From the NCBI GenBank assembly GCA_937915285.1, contig CALDNG010000114.1, positions 1 to 8,250 of the forward strand: a stretch of DNA of 8,250 nucleotides, read 5' to 3'. The DNA comes from an uncultured Desulfomonile sp. Lineage in GTDB: Bacteria; Desulfobacterota; Desulfomonilia; Desulfomonilales; Desulfomonilaceae. Position 1 is the stretch's first letter. Every line of letters begins with the position of its first letter. The notes under the pieces are model-generated. The model did no database searches. It had not been told where the DNA came from and worked only from the letters and a program-made list of their open reading frames with translations. Below are positions 1 through 6,788 of this stretch, in pieces. Both the position numbers and the translations under genes were made by a program.

Positions 1-43
1 TATCCACTCGTGACTGGAGTTCAGACGTGTGCTCTTCCGATCT
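1..43. other. Illumina TruSeq adapter/index sequence at contig end (artefact)
   Basis: Bases 10-43 match, from memory, the standard Illumina TruSeq index-side adapter, ending in the familiar GCTCTTCCGATCT. Bases 2-9 (ATCCACTC) occupy the index position, and their reverse complement GAGTGGAT is the TruSeq index 23 barcode as I recall it. Base 1 fits the last base of the flow-cell primer. The real insert therefore begins at about base 44. On the minus strand the adapter is open in the frame of the neighbouring permease, so an automatic gene call would append about 14 false residues beginning RSEEHTSELQS. These bases should be trimmed. Confidence 0.97.
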
Positions 44-715
44 ATGGCTAAGGTAAGTCACATTGAACAGTTTATTCATTGCGGTACGAAGCGGGATGAA
101 AATTTGATCGTCTTCGTCCTCACCACCAAAGTCCCCCTTTGATGCGGTTACCCCGATGACTTTGAACAACACCTTTCCAATGCGTATTCCTTCACCTATG
201 GGATGCTTATCCGGAAAAAGATTCCTGACCACGGTCGGGCCTATCACCGCGACGGTCGACATCAGTCTGACGTCATCATCGTCGAAAAAGGACCCTTGGT
301 CCATGTAGACATTCTTGATTTGCATGAAGGAGGGCACAGAGCCCACGACTCTGGTGGAATATGAAATATTTTCATGTTTCACTAGAACTTTTCTGGAAAA
401 CGCAGGCGCAGCCCTTACCACGTCCGGGCACTCCTCCTGGATGGTTCTAACGTCACCCTGAGTTAGAGTAGTCATAAGGCCAATCTGCCCAATCTGCCCC
501 TTAACACTTCTGGAGATTCCAGCGCTCACCATCACCAGATTGGTCCCCATCCCCTGGATTTTTCGCCTAACTTCGTCCTCAGCGCCCTTGCCAATGCCGA
601 CCATCACAGTCACGGAGGCGACACCGATCATGATGGCTAGCAGGGCTAAGGCGACGCGCAGCTTGTGAGCAGTCAGTGACTTGAGAGCTATACTTATGCC
701 TCTGAATGACCTCAT
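44..715 (-). CDS. MacB/FtsX-type ABC transporter permease 2, C-terminus missing at contig end
   Basis: This is the second membrane subunit of a MacAB-like ABC exporter, located in the inner membrane with a large periplasmic domain. Exactly 224 codons can be read from ATG at 715 down to base 44, where adapter begins. The family is usually about 400 residues, so the last three helices and the C-terminus are missing. Visible are a basic N-terminus (MRSFRGISIALKSL), TM1 at about residues 19-42 and the start of the MacB periplasmic core, with family-typical stretches such as VAVIGPTVVRNLF, HPIGEGIRIG and QIFIPLRTAMNKLF. The periplasmic part has acidic runs (FFDDDD, GGEDEDD). TAA lies just upstream of GTG-ATG, so the start is GTG at 718 or, more likely, ATG at 715. 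A GGGGTGA about 12 nt upstream is a weak ribosome site. It lies 64 bp after permease 1 and is a clearly diverged relative of it. The family is secure; the substrate is unknown. Confidence 0.9.
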
Positions 716-779
716 CACTTATAAAATGTCACCCCACGGTGTGCGAAAATATTCTCTTGCCGGGTCAATCTGATCCAGT

Positions 780-1988
780 TCATTTAAGGGCTTCAATCGG
801 GTCCAGGTTTGAAGCCTTTCTGGCAGGCTGGATTCCGGCCAGCAATCCCACAATTATTGCGCAGGTAATAGCAATGATTATCGGCATCAGGATAGCGCCA
901 GATTGCATCTTGGAGAACGTGGACAAAAGGTTTAGTGTGATGACGCCCAGCACGGCCCCTATAAGACCGCCCAAGGCGGAAACGGTAACCGACTCGATAA
1001 GGAATTGGGCCAATACGTCTTTTTTAGTGGCTCCAACCGCTCTTCGAATACCTATTTCAGATTTCCTCTCATTAACAGATATGAACATTATGTTGGCTAT
1101 CACCACTGCTCCAACCACTAGTGAAACCAGTGAAACAAGTATGAGAAAAATGCTGAATGTTGAAGCGACCTTTGAAGCCAGGGCCATAACCAGGGTGGGT
1201 GTCACAATGGTGAAGTCATCCTCTACACCAGGAGCCAAATTATGCCTTTCCCGAAGCAACATTTTCACATCATTTACAGTATCCCCCATCCGGGAGGTGT
1301 CATTGACCACAATCTTGATGTTTGTGATGTAATCCTGATTGAAGACACGTTTCATTCCGGTAGTCAGGGGGATGATTAGGCGTGAATCTAAATCCAGGCC
1401 CGTCGGTGATGAACCTTTTTTTTCAAGGACACCAATGATCTCAAAAGGATTGTTGGCAACATTTATCTGTTTACCAACCGGGTCTTCCCCCTCAAACAGG
1501 TCATTTACCAGGGTCTGTCCGATGACAGCCACCCTGCTGAGACGCGCAACCTCGGATTCGTTTAAAAAGCGACCGTTCTCTGCCTGGGTGTTCCATATTT
1601 CGGACCAGTTTGGGTTGGTCGCCACTATTACTGCATAGGAGTTCTTGTTCTGATACTTTATGGGTATGTCACGGCGATTGATCTGAGGAGTGACATCTTT
1701 CACGTTCGAGATTTCAGACAGGACGGCATTGGCGTCCTCTACTTTTAGGGTAGTCGGGGTAGGTTGGGGGACTCCTGGTTTTCGGCCTGCGCCGGCCATG
1801 ACCATTATCTGATCCAGCCCAAACCTCTCAACACGCGACATCACCTGACTACGCGCCCCCATGACAGACGAGGTTATTATCGTCAGGGTAGCCACTCCTA
1901 TTATGACCCCCAGCATCATTAGAAACGATCTAACCTTATTGTCTTTCATTGCCTGCAGCGCCTGGGAGGCCATCCTGATAATTCTCAT
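780..1988 (-). CDS. MacB/FtsX-type ABC transporter permease 1
   Basis: A complete 402-residue inner-membrane permease of the MacB/LolC/FtsX class. These proteins use ATP hydrolysis in the cytoplasm to move a periplasmic domain (mechanotransmission) rather than acting as a simple channel. TM1 is at about residues 22-44, followed by a periplasmic MacB core domain (about 50-265) and three C-terminal helices at about 277-304, 328-355 and 366-387. Between TM2 and TM3 lies the conserved coupling segment NERKSEIGIRRAVGAT (306-321). The protein ends with the family hallmark QPARKASNLDPIEALK. There is no fused ATPase domain, unlike E. coli MacB. The ATG start overlaps the ATPase stop as ATGA, and an AGGAG 8 nt upstream lies inside the ATPase gene, so translation is probably coupled. 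With the adjacent permease 2 it probably forms a heterodimer. The substrate (drug, peptide, lipoprotein or envelope component) cannot be told from sequence. Confidence 0.93.
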   Translation of the reverse strand: MRIIRMASQALQAMKDNKVRSFLMMLGVIIGVATLTIITSSVMGARSQVMSRVERFGLDQIMVMAGAGRKPGVPQPTPTTLKVEDANAVLSEISNVKDVTPQINRRDIPIKYQNKNSYAVIVATNPNWSEIWNTQAENGRFLNESEVARLSRVAVIGQTLVNDLFEGEDPVGKQINVANNPFEIIGVLEKKGSSPTGLDLDSRLIIPLTTGMKRVFNQDYITNIKIVVNDTSRMGDTVNDVKMLLRERHNLAPGVEDDFTIVTPTLVMALASKVASTFSIFLILVSLVSLVVGAVVIANIMFISVNERKSEIGIRRAVGATKKDVLAQFLIESVTVSALGGLIGAVLGVITLNLLSTFSKMQSGAILMPIIIAITCAIIVGLLAGIQPARKASNLDPIEALK

Positions 1989-2683
1989 TTAGCGTTCTCC
2001 TCTGAAAGAGACCTGGTGGGTCTATCCGAAGATATGCGGCCATCTTTCATTTCGATCATTCGGTCTGCCTGGGACCCAACATCAGGATCGTGAGTGACCA
2101 CTACAAGTGTTCTACCCTGAGCATGGAGAGTTCTAAAAATATCCATTACTTCGGCGCTTGAACTTGAATCCAGGTTTCCTGTCGGCTCGTCCGCAAAAAT
2201 TATTCTCGGATTGTTGATAAGCGCTCTGGCAATAGCGACGCGTTGCTGTTGTCCCCCGGAAAGTTCTCTGGGCAGATGGTTGATACGATCCCCGAGCCCT
2301 ACCGAATTAAGTACTTCAACAGCCTTTTCTTTCATGTCCGAGTCATCATCGCTGTAAATCAGGGGAAGTATGACGTTTTCCCAGGCTGTCATACGCGGCA
2401 GAAGGTGAAATGACTGGAAAACATATCCCAACTTGCTGTTACGAACCTGGGAAAGTTCGTCATCCTCCATATTCTGCACGGGGGATCCGTCCAGCGTATA
2501 AGATCCGGAAGACGGCTTGTCCAGACAGCCCAATATGTTTAGAAAAGTGCTCTTGCCCATTCCGGACGGGGCCATTATGGAGACGAACTCTCCCTTTTCT
2601 ATCGTTAGGTTAATGTCCTTCAGAACTTCAACCTCTACCCCGTCCTTGTTAAAAACTTTGGACAGATTTTGGACATTGATCAT
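1985..2683 (-). CDS. MacB/LolD-family ABC transporter ATP-binding protein
   Basis: A complete 232-residue cytoplasmic ATPase that would power the two permeases encoded downstream. Nucleotide-binding motifs are all present: Walker A APSGMGKST (38-46), Q-loop Q90 in YVFQSFHLLP, signature LSGGQQQR (141-148), Walker B IIFADEP (161-167) with catalytic E166, D-loop NLDS (170-173) and switch histidine H198 in VVVTHDP. The segment LGYVFQSFHLLPRMTAWENV is typical of the MacB/LolD group. One oddity is that the usual first glycine of Walker A (GPSGSGKS in most relatives) is alanine here and the fifth position is Met; the invariant GKST is intact, so it should be active. ATG at 2683 has GGAG 9 nt upstream. 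It follows the fusion-protein gene after a 32-bp gap and its TGA overlaps permease 1 by 4 bp. Role in a MacAB-like exporter is well supported; substrate unknown. Confidence 0.95.
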   Translation of the reverse strand: MINVQNLSKVFNKDGVEVEVLKDINLTIEKGEFVSIMAPSGMGKSTFLNILGCLDKPSSGSYTLDGSPVQNMEDDELSQVRNSKLGYVFQSFHLLPRMTAWENVILPLIYSDDDSDMKEKAVEVLNSVGLGDRINHLPRELSGGQQQRVAIARALINNPRIIFADEPTGNLDSSSSAEVMDIFRTLHAQGRTLVVVTHDPDVGSQADRMIEMKDGRISSDRPTRSLSEENAK

Positions 2684-2715
2684 GCTAAAACTCCATTGAG
2701 AATCTTACAATAAGG

Positions 2716-3849
2716 CTATTTCTTGGGGATATCCCCTACCACCACAACATTGCCTTCTCTGAGGCCGTCAAGAATTTCCGTGTAGGAACCGTCTTTCCAT
2801 CCAGTATTCACGTACCTTCTCTCCATGGCGCCATTTTCCATCAGGAAAACGAACTTGCGAGAACCTTCCCGCTGTATCGCCCTGTTTGGAACAGTAAGCG
2901 CCCCTTTCCTCTGATCCAGGAAAATGATCACATTCGCTGTCATGTCGGGCCGAAGCTTCCCCTCAGAGTTATCAACGCTGACGGTTGTTATGTAATAGAC
3001 GACATTGTCCTGTATGGTGGCTGAGGGATAGATGGAAGTTACAGTTCCCTTGAAATCCTCACCCGGGTGTGAAGCGACCGTAAAAATAGATTCCTGTCCG
3101 ACCTTGACCTTGCCTATGTCATTTTCATCGACATAGGCCTGAACCTCGAGGCGATCCAGATCGATGATCTTTATGAACGTAGGGGCATTCAGGCCAGTGG
3201 TGACGGTTTCTCCCTGAATGGTATTGACGGAGGCTACCACACCCTTTATGGGCGCTGTAATGGTGGCGTATGAGAGCATTGCCCTGGCATACAAAAGTTC
3301 GGCCTTGGCCTTGTCATGACGCGCAACAGCCATTTCGTAATTGGAAGTCGTTTTGTCAAATGTTTGCTGAGAAACAACGCCCTTTTCGATGAGCGGCTTT
3401 TCCCGTTCTATATCTTTGACAACCCGTTCCATTTCCGCCCGGGCCTCTGCGAGGATCGCTTCCTGGAGCTTTACTTTAGCCGCCAGGTCATCCTGCTCAA
3501 GCCTCGCTATTACCTCACCTTCCTTGACCTGCTGACCAACATTGATTGGCAATTCTATGACCTTGCCAGGGGTCCTCGCCCCCACTTTGACTTCAGAGCC
3601 AACCATAGGCTTCACTATTCCTGTGGCTTGAACTGTAGCGCCGAGGTCCCGTCGCACAACTTTGGATGTATTCAGCTTGGCTTTGGATCTGCTCGACCCT
3701 GAAGACTGATAAACAAAATAACCGACAAGTCCGATGAGAAGTGCCATCGCACCAGAAAAAATGATAATATTGCGTTTGTTCAGGTTCTTGGGAATCCTGA
3801 GCTTCGCAAAAAATCCGGGTTTTTTTTGAACGGGTCCGCTTGATGACAC
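2716..3849 (-). CDS. MacA/HlyD-type periplasmic membrane fusion protein
   Basis: A complete 377-residue periplasmic adaptor that would link the ABC permeases to an outer-membrane channel or present substrate to them. It has a basic cytoplasmic N-terminus, an uncleaved-type anchor helix at about 28-47 and no lipobox. The lipoyl/barrel-sandwich half-motif follows (about 83-118, GKVIELPINVGQQVKEGEVI), then a coiled-coil hairpin of about 120-190, the second lipoyl half (about 195-215, TITAPIKGVVASV), a beta-barrel (about 225-295) and a membrane-proximal domain (about 297-377, LRPDMTANVIIF...LTVPNRAI). The short hairpin, of about 70 residues, resembles MacA rather than the longer HlyD type. The start is GTG at 3849: GAGG lies 5 nt upstream, and the first internal ATG (residue 35) would fall inside the anchor helix. 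It is first in the operon; the stop is TAG, 32 bp before the ATPase gene. No outer-membrane factor gene is visible. Confidence 0.94.
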   Translation of the reverse strand: MSSSGPVQKKPGFFAKLRIPKNLNKRNIIIFSGAMALLIGLVGYFVYQSSGSSRSKAKLNTSKVVRRDLGATVQATGIVKPMVGSEVKVGARTPGKVIELPINVGQQVKEGEVIARLEQDDLAAKVKLQEAILAEARAEMERVVKDIEREKPLIEKGVVSQQTFDKTTSNYEMAVARHDKAKAELLYARAMLSYATITAPIKGVVASVNTIQGETVTTGLNAPTFIKIIDLDRLEVQAYVDENDIGKVKVGQESIFTVASHPGEDFKGTVTSIYPSATIQDNVVYYITTVSVDNSEGKLRPDMTANVIIFLDQRKGALTVPNRAIQREGSRKFVFLMENGAMERRYVNTGWKDGSYTEILDGLREGNVVVVGDIPKK

Positions 3850-3912
3850 GTTAGCCTCGTCTATCTATAGAATCTGGCATTGTGATGACTCGTGAAAAGA
3901 TTAACTCTTATG

Positions 3913-3941
3913 AGTAAACCAATGATCATGTTGCACGCCAA
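3913..3941 (-). promoter_or_regulatory. Candidate sigma70-type promoter for the export operon
   Basis: On the minus strand, TTGGCG (3941-3936) and TTTACT (3918-3913) are separated by 17 bp, each matching 4 of 6 consensus bases. A start near 3905 would give a leader of about 55 nt ahead of the GTG at 3849. The -35 overlaps an inverted repeat GCCAA-N4-TTGGC (3937-3950), and a palindrome ATGATCAT (3922-3929) lies in the spacer; either could be a regulator site, but this is inference. Weak on its own. Confidence 0.22.
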
Positions 3942-3958
3942 AAAATTGGCTTCCATCT

Positions 3959-4063
3959 CTATGACATTCCGGACGGCAGGAATATCAGAGGACAGTTGTT
4001 TAAGGCCATGAATATCTTCTGGCCAGTTGCTGCGCAAACCGCAAGTTGTTTGCGGGGCTTTTT
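3959..4063 (+). ncRNA. Candidate small RNA: three tandem stem-loops ending in a terminator
   Basis: Three hairpins follow one another on the plus strand. The first is 3959-3990: ATTCC/GGAAT around loop GGACGGCA, extended by TGA/TCA and CT/AG across two 1x1 mismatches. The second is 4004-4024, GGCCA/TGGCC with an 11-nt loop. The third is the terminator-like hairpin at 4033-4055 followed by a T run. The region has no credible ORF, and the terminator has no annotated gene upstream on this strand, which fits a short non-coding transcript. No clear promoter is seen before it, and I recognise no known RNA family. It could instead be a decayed gene end. Confidence 0.22.
4033..4063 (+). terminator. 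Intrinsic terminator-like hairpin, plus strand
   Basis: CCGCAA (4039-4044) pairs with TTGCGG (4050-4055) around a 5-nt loop, followed by GGC and five Ts (4059-4063). A competing fold pairs CGCAAAC (4033-4039) with GTTTGCG (4048-4054), 7 bp. The T tract lies only on the plus-strand side. It would insulate rpsO from upstream transcription or end a small RNA. The T run is short and two G and one C bases intervene, so efficiency is uncertain. Confidence 0.42.
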
Positions 4064-4239
4064 GGATTCATCTTCCAGTCCCGACATTTGTTTATACCTT
4101 TGCCGAACAAACATCACGCGTGCATGCTGAAACTTTTTTAAAAACTTGCGTATTTTATGGTTGGTTGACGATTACTACCCGACGGAAGGCTCTGTAAACA
4201 CATATCTGATCAAAAGGAAAAAACTTTGTTTCCATTATG

Positions 4240-4268
4240 TTTACTTGCCAGTCTTCATGTGGTATTAC
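4240..4268 (+). promoter_or_regulatory. Candidate rpsO-pnp promoter (extended -10)
   Basis: TTTACT (4240-4245) and TATTAC (4263-4268) are 17 bp apart, with TGG directly before the -10 giving an extended -10 (TGn). Each hexamer matches 4 of 6 consensus bases. A start near 4275 would give a leader of about 46 nt. A competing candidate is CTGAAA (4127-4132) with TATTTT (4151-4156) at 18 bp, which would give a leader of about 155 nt. Sequence alone does not decide between them. Confidence 0.3.
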
Positions 4269-4278
4269 TATTTGATTA

Positions 4279-4310
4279 AGCTACAAGATAGCTCAATGAC
4301 TGTCAGGAGG
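4279..4310 (+). promoter_or_regulatory. rpsO leader hairpin and strong ribosome binding site
   Basis: A perfect 5-bp stem AGCTA/TAGCT (4279-4283 with 4289-4293, loop CAAGA) sits 11 nt before a full AGGAGG (4305-4310). The AGGAGG is 10 nt from the TTG start of rpsO and fixes that start. S15 represses its own mRNA through leader structures in several phyla, so this hairpin is a candidate S15 site. That role is inference: I see no clear match to a described S15 leader. Confidence 0.35.
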
Positions 4311-4320
4311 AAAAAGAGAG

Positions 4321-4590
4321 TTGGCATTTCCCGCTGAAAAGAAAAAAACAATCATCGAGAGGTTCAAAATTCACGAGAAGGACACTGGCTCGCCTGAAGT
4401 CCAAATAGCCTTGTTAAGCGAGAGGATCGGTTATCTTACGGAACATTTCAAAGTTCATAAAAAGGACCACCATTCTCGCAGGGGCTTGCTCAAACTTGTT
4501 GGTCAGCGCCGTAGGCTTCTTGATTATCTGAAAACAAAGAACGTAGACCGTTACAAGACCATTATTGGTGAGTTGGGCATAAGGAAATAA
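4321..4590 (+). CDS. rpsO: 30S ribosomal protein S15
   Basis: A complete 89-residue protein, the usual S15 length. S15 binds the central domain of 16S rRNA early in assembly of the 30S platform and contributes to a bridge with the 50S subunit. Conserved blocks are [16 protein letters not shown] (about 20-35), [22 protein letters not shown] (about 38-59) with the RNA-binding HHSRRGL, and QRRRLLDYL (about 61-69). The start is TTG at 4321: it gives the expected MAFPAEKK N-terminus and has AGGAGG 10 nt upstream. There is no ATG at the right place, and an ATG at 4296 is out of frame. A TTG start is unusual for a highly expressed ribosomal gene and may keep translation below maximum or sensitise it to feedback. 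It is the first gene of the rpsO-pnp operon, with pnp 70 bp downstream. Confidence 0.98.
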   Translation: MAFPAEKKKTIIERFKIHEKDTGSPEVQIALLSERIGYLTEHFKVHKKDHHSRRGLLKLVGQRRRLLDYLKTKNVDRYKTIIGELGIRK

Positions 4591-4595
4591 ATTGC

Positions 4596-4617
4596 CTGTC
4601 CATCAATAGGGGGGCAG
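4596..4617 (+). promoter_or_regulatory. Weak hairpin in the rpsO-pnp spacer
   Basis: CTGTCC (4596-4601) can pair with GGGCAG (4612-4617), 6 bp including one G-U pair, with a 10-nt loop. It lies between rpsO and pnp, where E. coli carries the RNase III-cleaved hairpin that lets PNPase repress itself. This one is much shorter, lacks a T run and may be fortuitous. The pnp ribosome site, GAGGA at 4645-4649, is 11 nt before its ATG and outside the hairpin. Confidence 0.2.
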
Positions 4618-4660
4618 TTGTTGATTTGTAGTATATCGGGGAAAGAGGAATAATTAAAAA

Positions 4661-6748
4661 ATGGCGTATAGATCTAGCTGTGATGTCTCCAGCAAACAGA
4701 TCACGTTTGAGACCGGGCGCGTTGCCAAGCAGGCCTCGGGTTCGGTTCTTGTCCAGTCTGGAGAAACAGTAGTATTAGTTACAGCGGTTGCTGAAAAGAA
4801 AGGTAGAGAAGGAATTGATTTTTTTCCTCTTACCGTAGACTACCTTGAAATGACCTATGCTGCGGGAAAGATTCCTGGGGGATTTTTCAAGAGGGAAGGT
4901 CGTCCGACCGAGAAGGAGATATTAACCGCGAGGTTTATTGATCGGCCTATCAGGCCACTTTTCCCGGACGGATTCACTGCCGAAACCCAAATCATTGCCA
5001 CGGTCCTGTCTTCCGATGGTGAAAACGAACCCGACATGATGGCTATCAATGGAGCTTCCGCGGCTCTGCACATATCTGACATTCCCTTTGGAGGTCCCAT
5101 TGGCGCTGTCAGGATTGGTAGAGTAGATGGGAACCTCATCATAAACCCCTCCTCAATGGAAGACACATATTCTGATCTCAACCTGATAGTAGTAGGTTCG
5201 AGAGAAGGTATTGTCATGGTGGAGGGAGGTTTTGACAGGGTTTCTGAAGAAGCAATCCTCGACGCCATTTACATAGGCTATGAAGAAATACTTAAAATAG
5301 TTGCAGCTCAGGATGATTTGCGCGCTCAGTGTGGAAAGCCCAAAAGAGAGACTTTTCCTCCGGTTGAGGATGCTGAACTTATAAGCAAAATCAGGCAGGA
5401 ATGGGGCCCAAGGATCAGGGAAAAGCTTAATATCGGCGCAAAGCTTGAGCGTCGTTCAGAATTGAGTGAATTGTATGAGTCAGTAGTGGACTCCCTGGGT
5501 GATGAAGGTAAAGAGCGCAAGGGGGAAGTTTACGGCTACCTGGAAACTCTCGAGGGAGAGGCTGTCAGGGGAATGATCCTGGATGAAGGTATTCGCATCG
5601 GTGGGCGAGCGTTTGATCAGATCCGTGATATTTCATGCGAAATTGGCGTTCTTCCGCGGACGCACGGTAGCGCCCTTTTCACTAGGGGTGAGACCCAGGC
5701 CCTGGTCATTGTCACCTTGGGCACATCCTCGGATGAGCAGAAGATAGAGGCTCTGGAAGGCGCTAGCTTCAAGTCGTTCATGCTGCATTACAAATTCCCT
5801 CCGTTCTCGGTTGGAGAGGTAAAATTCCTGCGCGGCCCATCCAGAAGAGAAGTCGGCCATGGCGCCTTGGCAGAGCGCGCAGTGGCTTACCTGCTGCCGG
5901 ATGATGAAGACTTTCCCTACACCATAAGGGTGGTATCAGAGATACTTGAATCCAACGGGTCATCCTCGATGGCGACTGTCTGTGGCTCATCACTTTCTCT
6001 TATGGACGCCGGTGTGCCGATCAAGGAACCGGTTTCGGGTATAGCCATGGGGCTTTTCAAAGGTTCCGACAAGACGGTCGTGGTATCTGACATAATCGGT
6101 GACGAAGATCATCATGGTGACATGGATTTCAAGGTTACTGGAACCCGTGATGGAATAACGGCACTACAGATGGACATAAAGATTCAGGGCATAACCAAGG
6201 ACATCCTTACCAACGCCCTTTACCAGGCACGCGATGGAAGGCGGCACATCCTGGACAGGATGCTTGAAACCATATCCAAGCCTCGGGAAGAAATATCACC
6301 ATACGCCCCGCGCATTTATGTCATGTATGTCAATCCGGAGAAAATCAGGGACATCATCGGACCGGGAGGCAAAATCATCAGGGGTATTCAGGAAGAGACC
6401 GGCACCAAGATCGAGGTGGACGATACAGGAAAAGTTGTCATCGCCTCGGTTGACGCAAGCGGGGCTGAAGAGGCCAAGAACGCCATCAAGAGTATCACCC
6501 AAGAAGCTGAAGTCGGGAAGGTTTACATGGGCACTGTCCGTAAAATAACCGATTTCGGGGCCTTTGTGGAGATATTCCCGGGAACTGACGGGCTGGTCCA
6601 CATTTCTCAACTTGCAAATGAGCGTGTTCGCAAGGTTTCTGATGTAGTGAGAGAGGGCGATTCATTCCCTGTAAAGGTAATTGGAATAGACGCCCAAGGC
6701 AAGATTAAGCTTTCCAAGAAGGACGCTGAAGGACAGCAAGCTGATTAA
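4661..6748 (+). CDS. pnp: Polyribonucleotide nucleotidyltransferase (PNPase)
   Basis: A complete 695-residue cytoplasmic 3'-5' exoribonuclease that degrades RNA with phosphate, releasing nucleoside diphosphates, and can run in reverse. It normally acts as a trimer, often in RNA degradosomes. Domains in order are the first RNase PH domain (about 12-145, with GGFFKREGRP at 73-82 and RFIDRPIRPLFP at 91-102), a helical linker (about 150-300), and the catalytic second RNase PH domain (about 310-545). The latter carries RTHGSALFTRGETQ (333-346), the phosphate-binding SNGSSSMA (431-438) and catalytic D481 and D487 in GDEDHHGDMDF. A KH domain with GPGG (567-570) and an S1 domain (from about 619, GKVYMGTVRKITDFGAFVE) follow. 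The length matches the family. The ATG has GAGGA 11 nt upstream. One small oddity is His485, where E. coli and, as I recall, most others have Leu. It is probably cotranscribed with rpsO. Confidence 0.98.
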   Translation: MAYRSSCDVSSKQITFETGRVAKQASGSVLVQSGETVVLVTAVAEKKGREGIDFFPLTVDYLEMTYAAGKIPGGFFKREGRPTEKEILTARFIDRPIRPLFPDGFTAETQIIATVLSSDGENEPDMMAINGASAALHISDIPFGGPIGAVRIGRVDGNLIINPSSMEDTYSDLNLIVVGSREGIVMVEGGFDRVSEEAILDAIYIGYEEILKIVAAQDDLRAQCGKPKRETFPPVEDAELISKIRQEWGPRIREKLNIGAKLERRSELSELYESVVDSLGDEGKERKGEVYGYLETLEGEAVRGMILDEGIRIGGRAFDQIRDISCEIGVLPRTHGSALFTRGETQALVIVTLGTSSDEQKIEALEGASFKSFMLHYKFPPFSVGEVKFLRGPSRREVGHGALAERAVAYLLPDDEDFPYTIRVVSEILESNGSSSMATVCGSSLSLMDAGVPIKEPVSGIAMGLFKGSDKTVVVSDIIGDEDHHGDMDFKVTGTRDGITALQMDIKIQGITKDILTNALYQARDGRRHILDRMLETISKPREEISPYAPRIYVMYVNPEKIRDIIGPGGKIIRGIQEETGTKIEVDDTGKVVIASVDASGAEEAKNAIKSITQEAEVGKVYMGTVRKITDFGAFVEIFPGTDGLVHISQLANERVRKVSDVVREGDSFPVKVIGIDAQGKIKLSKKDAEGQQAD

Positions 6749-6788
6749 GTCTTATTCGTCTCAAGAACATACTGCTAACGAGTGATTT

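Larger units (their letters stand above)
3850..4320. other. Divergent intergenic region between export operon and rpsO operon
   Basis: 471 bp with no convincing protein gene. It separates the minus-strand export operon from the plus-strand rpsO-pnp operon and so must hold both promoters unless transcripts run in from elsewhere. It contains a possible minus-strand promoter near 3913-3941, a row of three plus-strand stem-loops ending in a T run (3959-4063), an AT-rich stretch at 4090-4160, and a possible rpsO promoter and short leader (4240-4320). Short ORFs are present but lack ribosome sites. Confidence 0.8.

Noticed and set aside
706..1332. Plus-strand open frame of 208 codons opposite permease 1
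   Set aside because: It lies antisense to a permease with full family motifs and a C-terminal hallmark; its translation has no recognisable domain and no ribosome site.
3910..4011. Short plus-strand ORF (about 33 codons, MSKPMIMLHAKKL...) in the intergenic region
   Set aside because: There is no ribosome site, no recognisable sequence, and it overlaps the candidate promoter and stem-loops. It is too short to support.
4008..4130. Short plus-strand ORF (about 40 codons, MNIFWPVAAQTAS...) across the terminator-like hairpin
   Set aside because: The frame runs through the hairpin and T run, composition is not protein-like, and there is no ribosome site.
4165..4198. TTGACG (4165-4170) as the rpsO -35 box with TGTAAA (4193-4198) as -10
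   Set aside because: Spacing is 22 bp and the -10 match is poor; nothing suitable lies at 16-18 bp.
4855..5268. Minus-strand open frame of 137 codons opposite pnp
   Set aside because: It is a shadow of the conserved first RNase PH domain of PNPase, which is beyond doubt in the sense frame.
6296..6610. Overlapping open frames on both strands over the KH/S1 end of pnp
   Set aside because: The sense frame carries intact GPGG and S1 motifs; the others have no family features.
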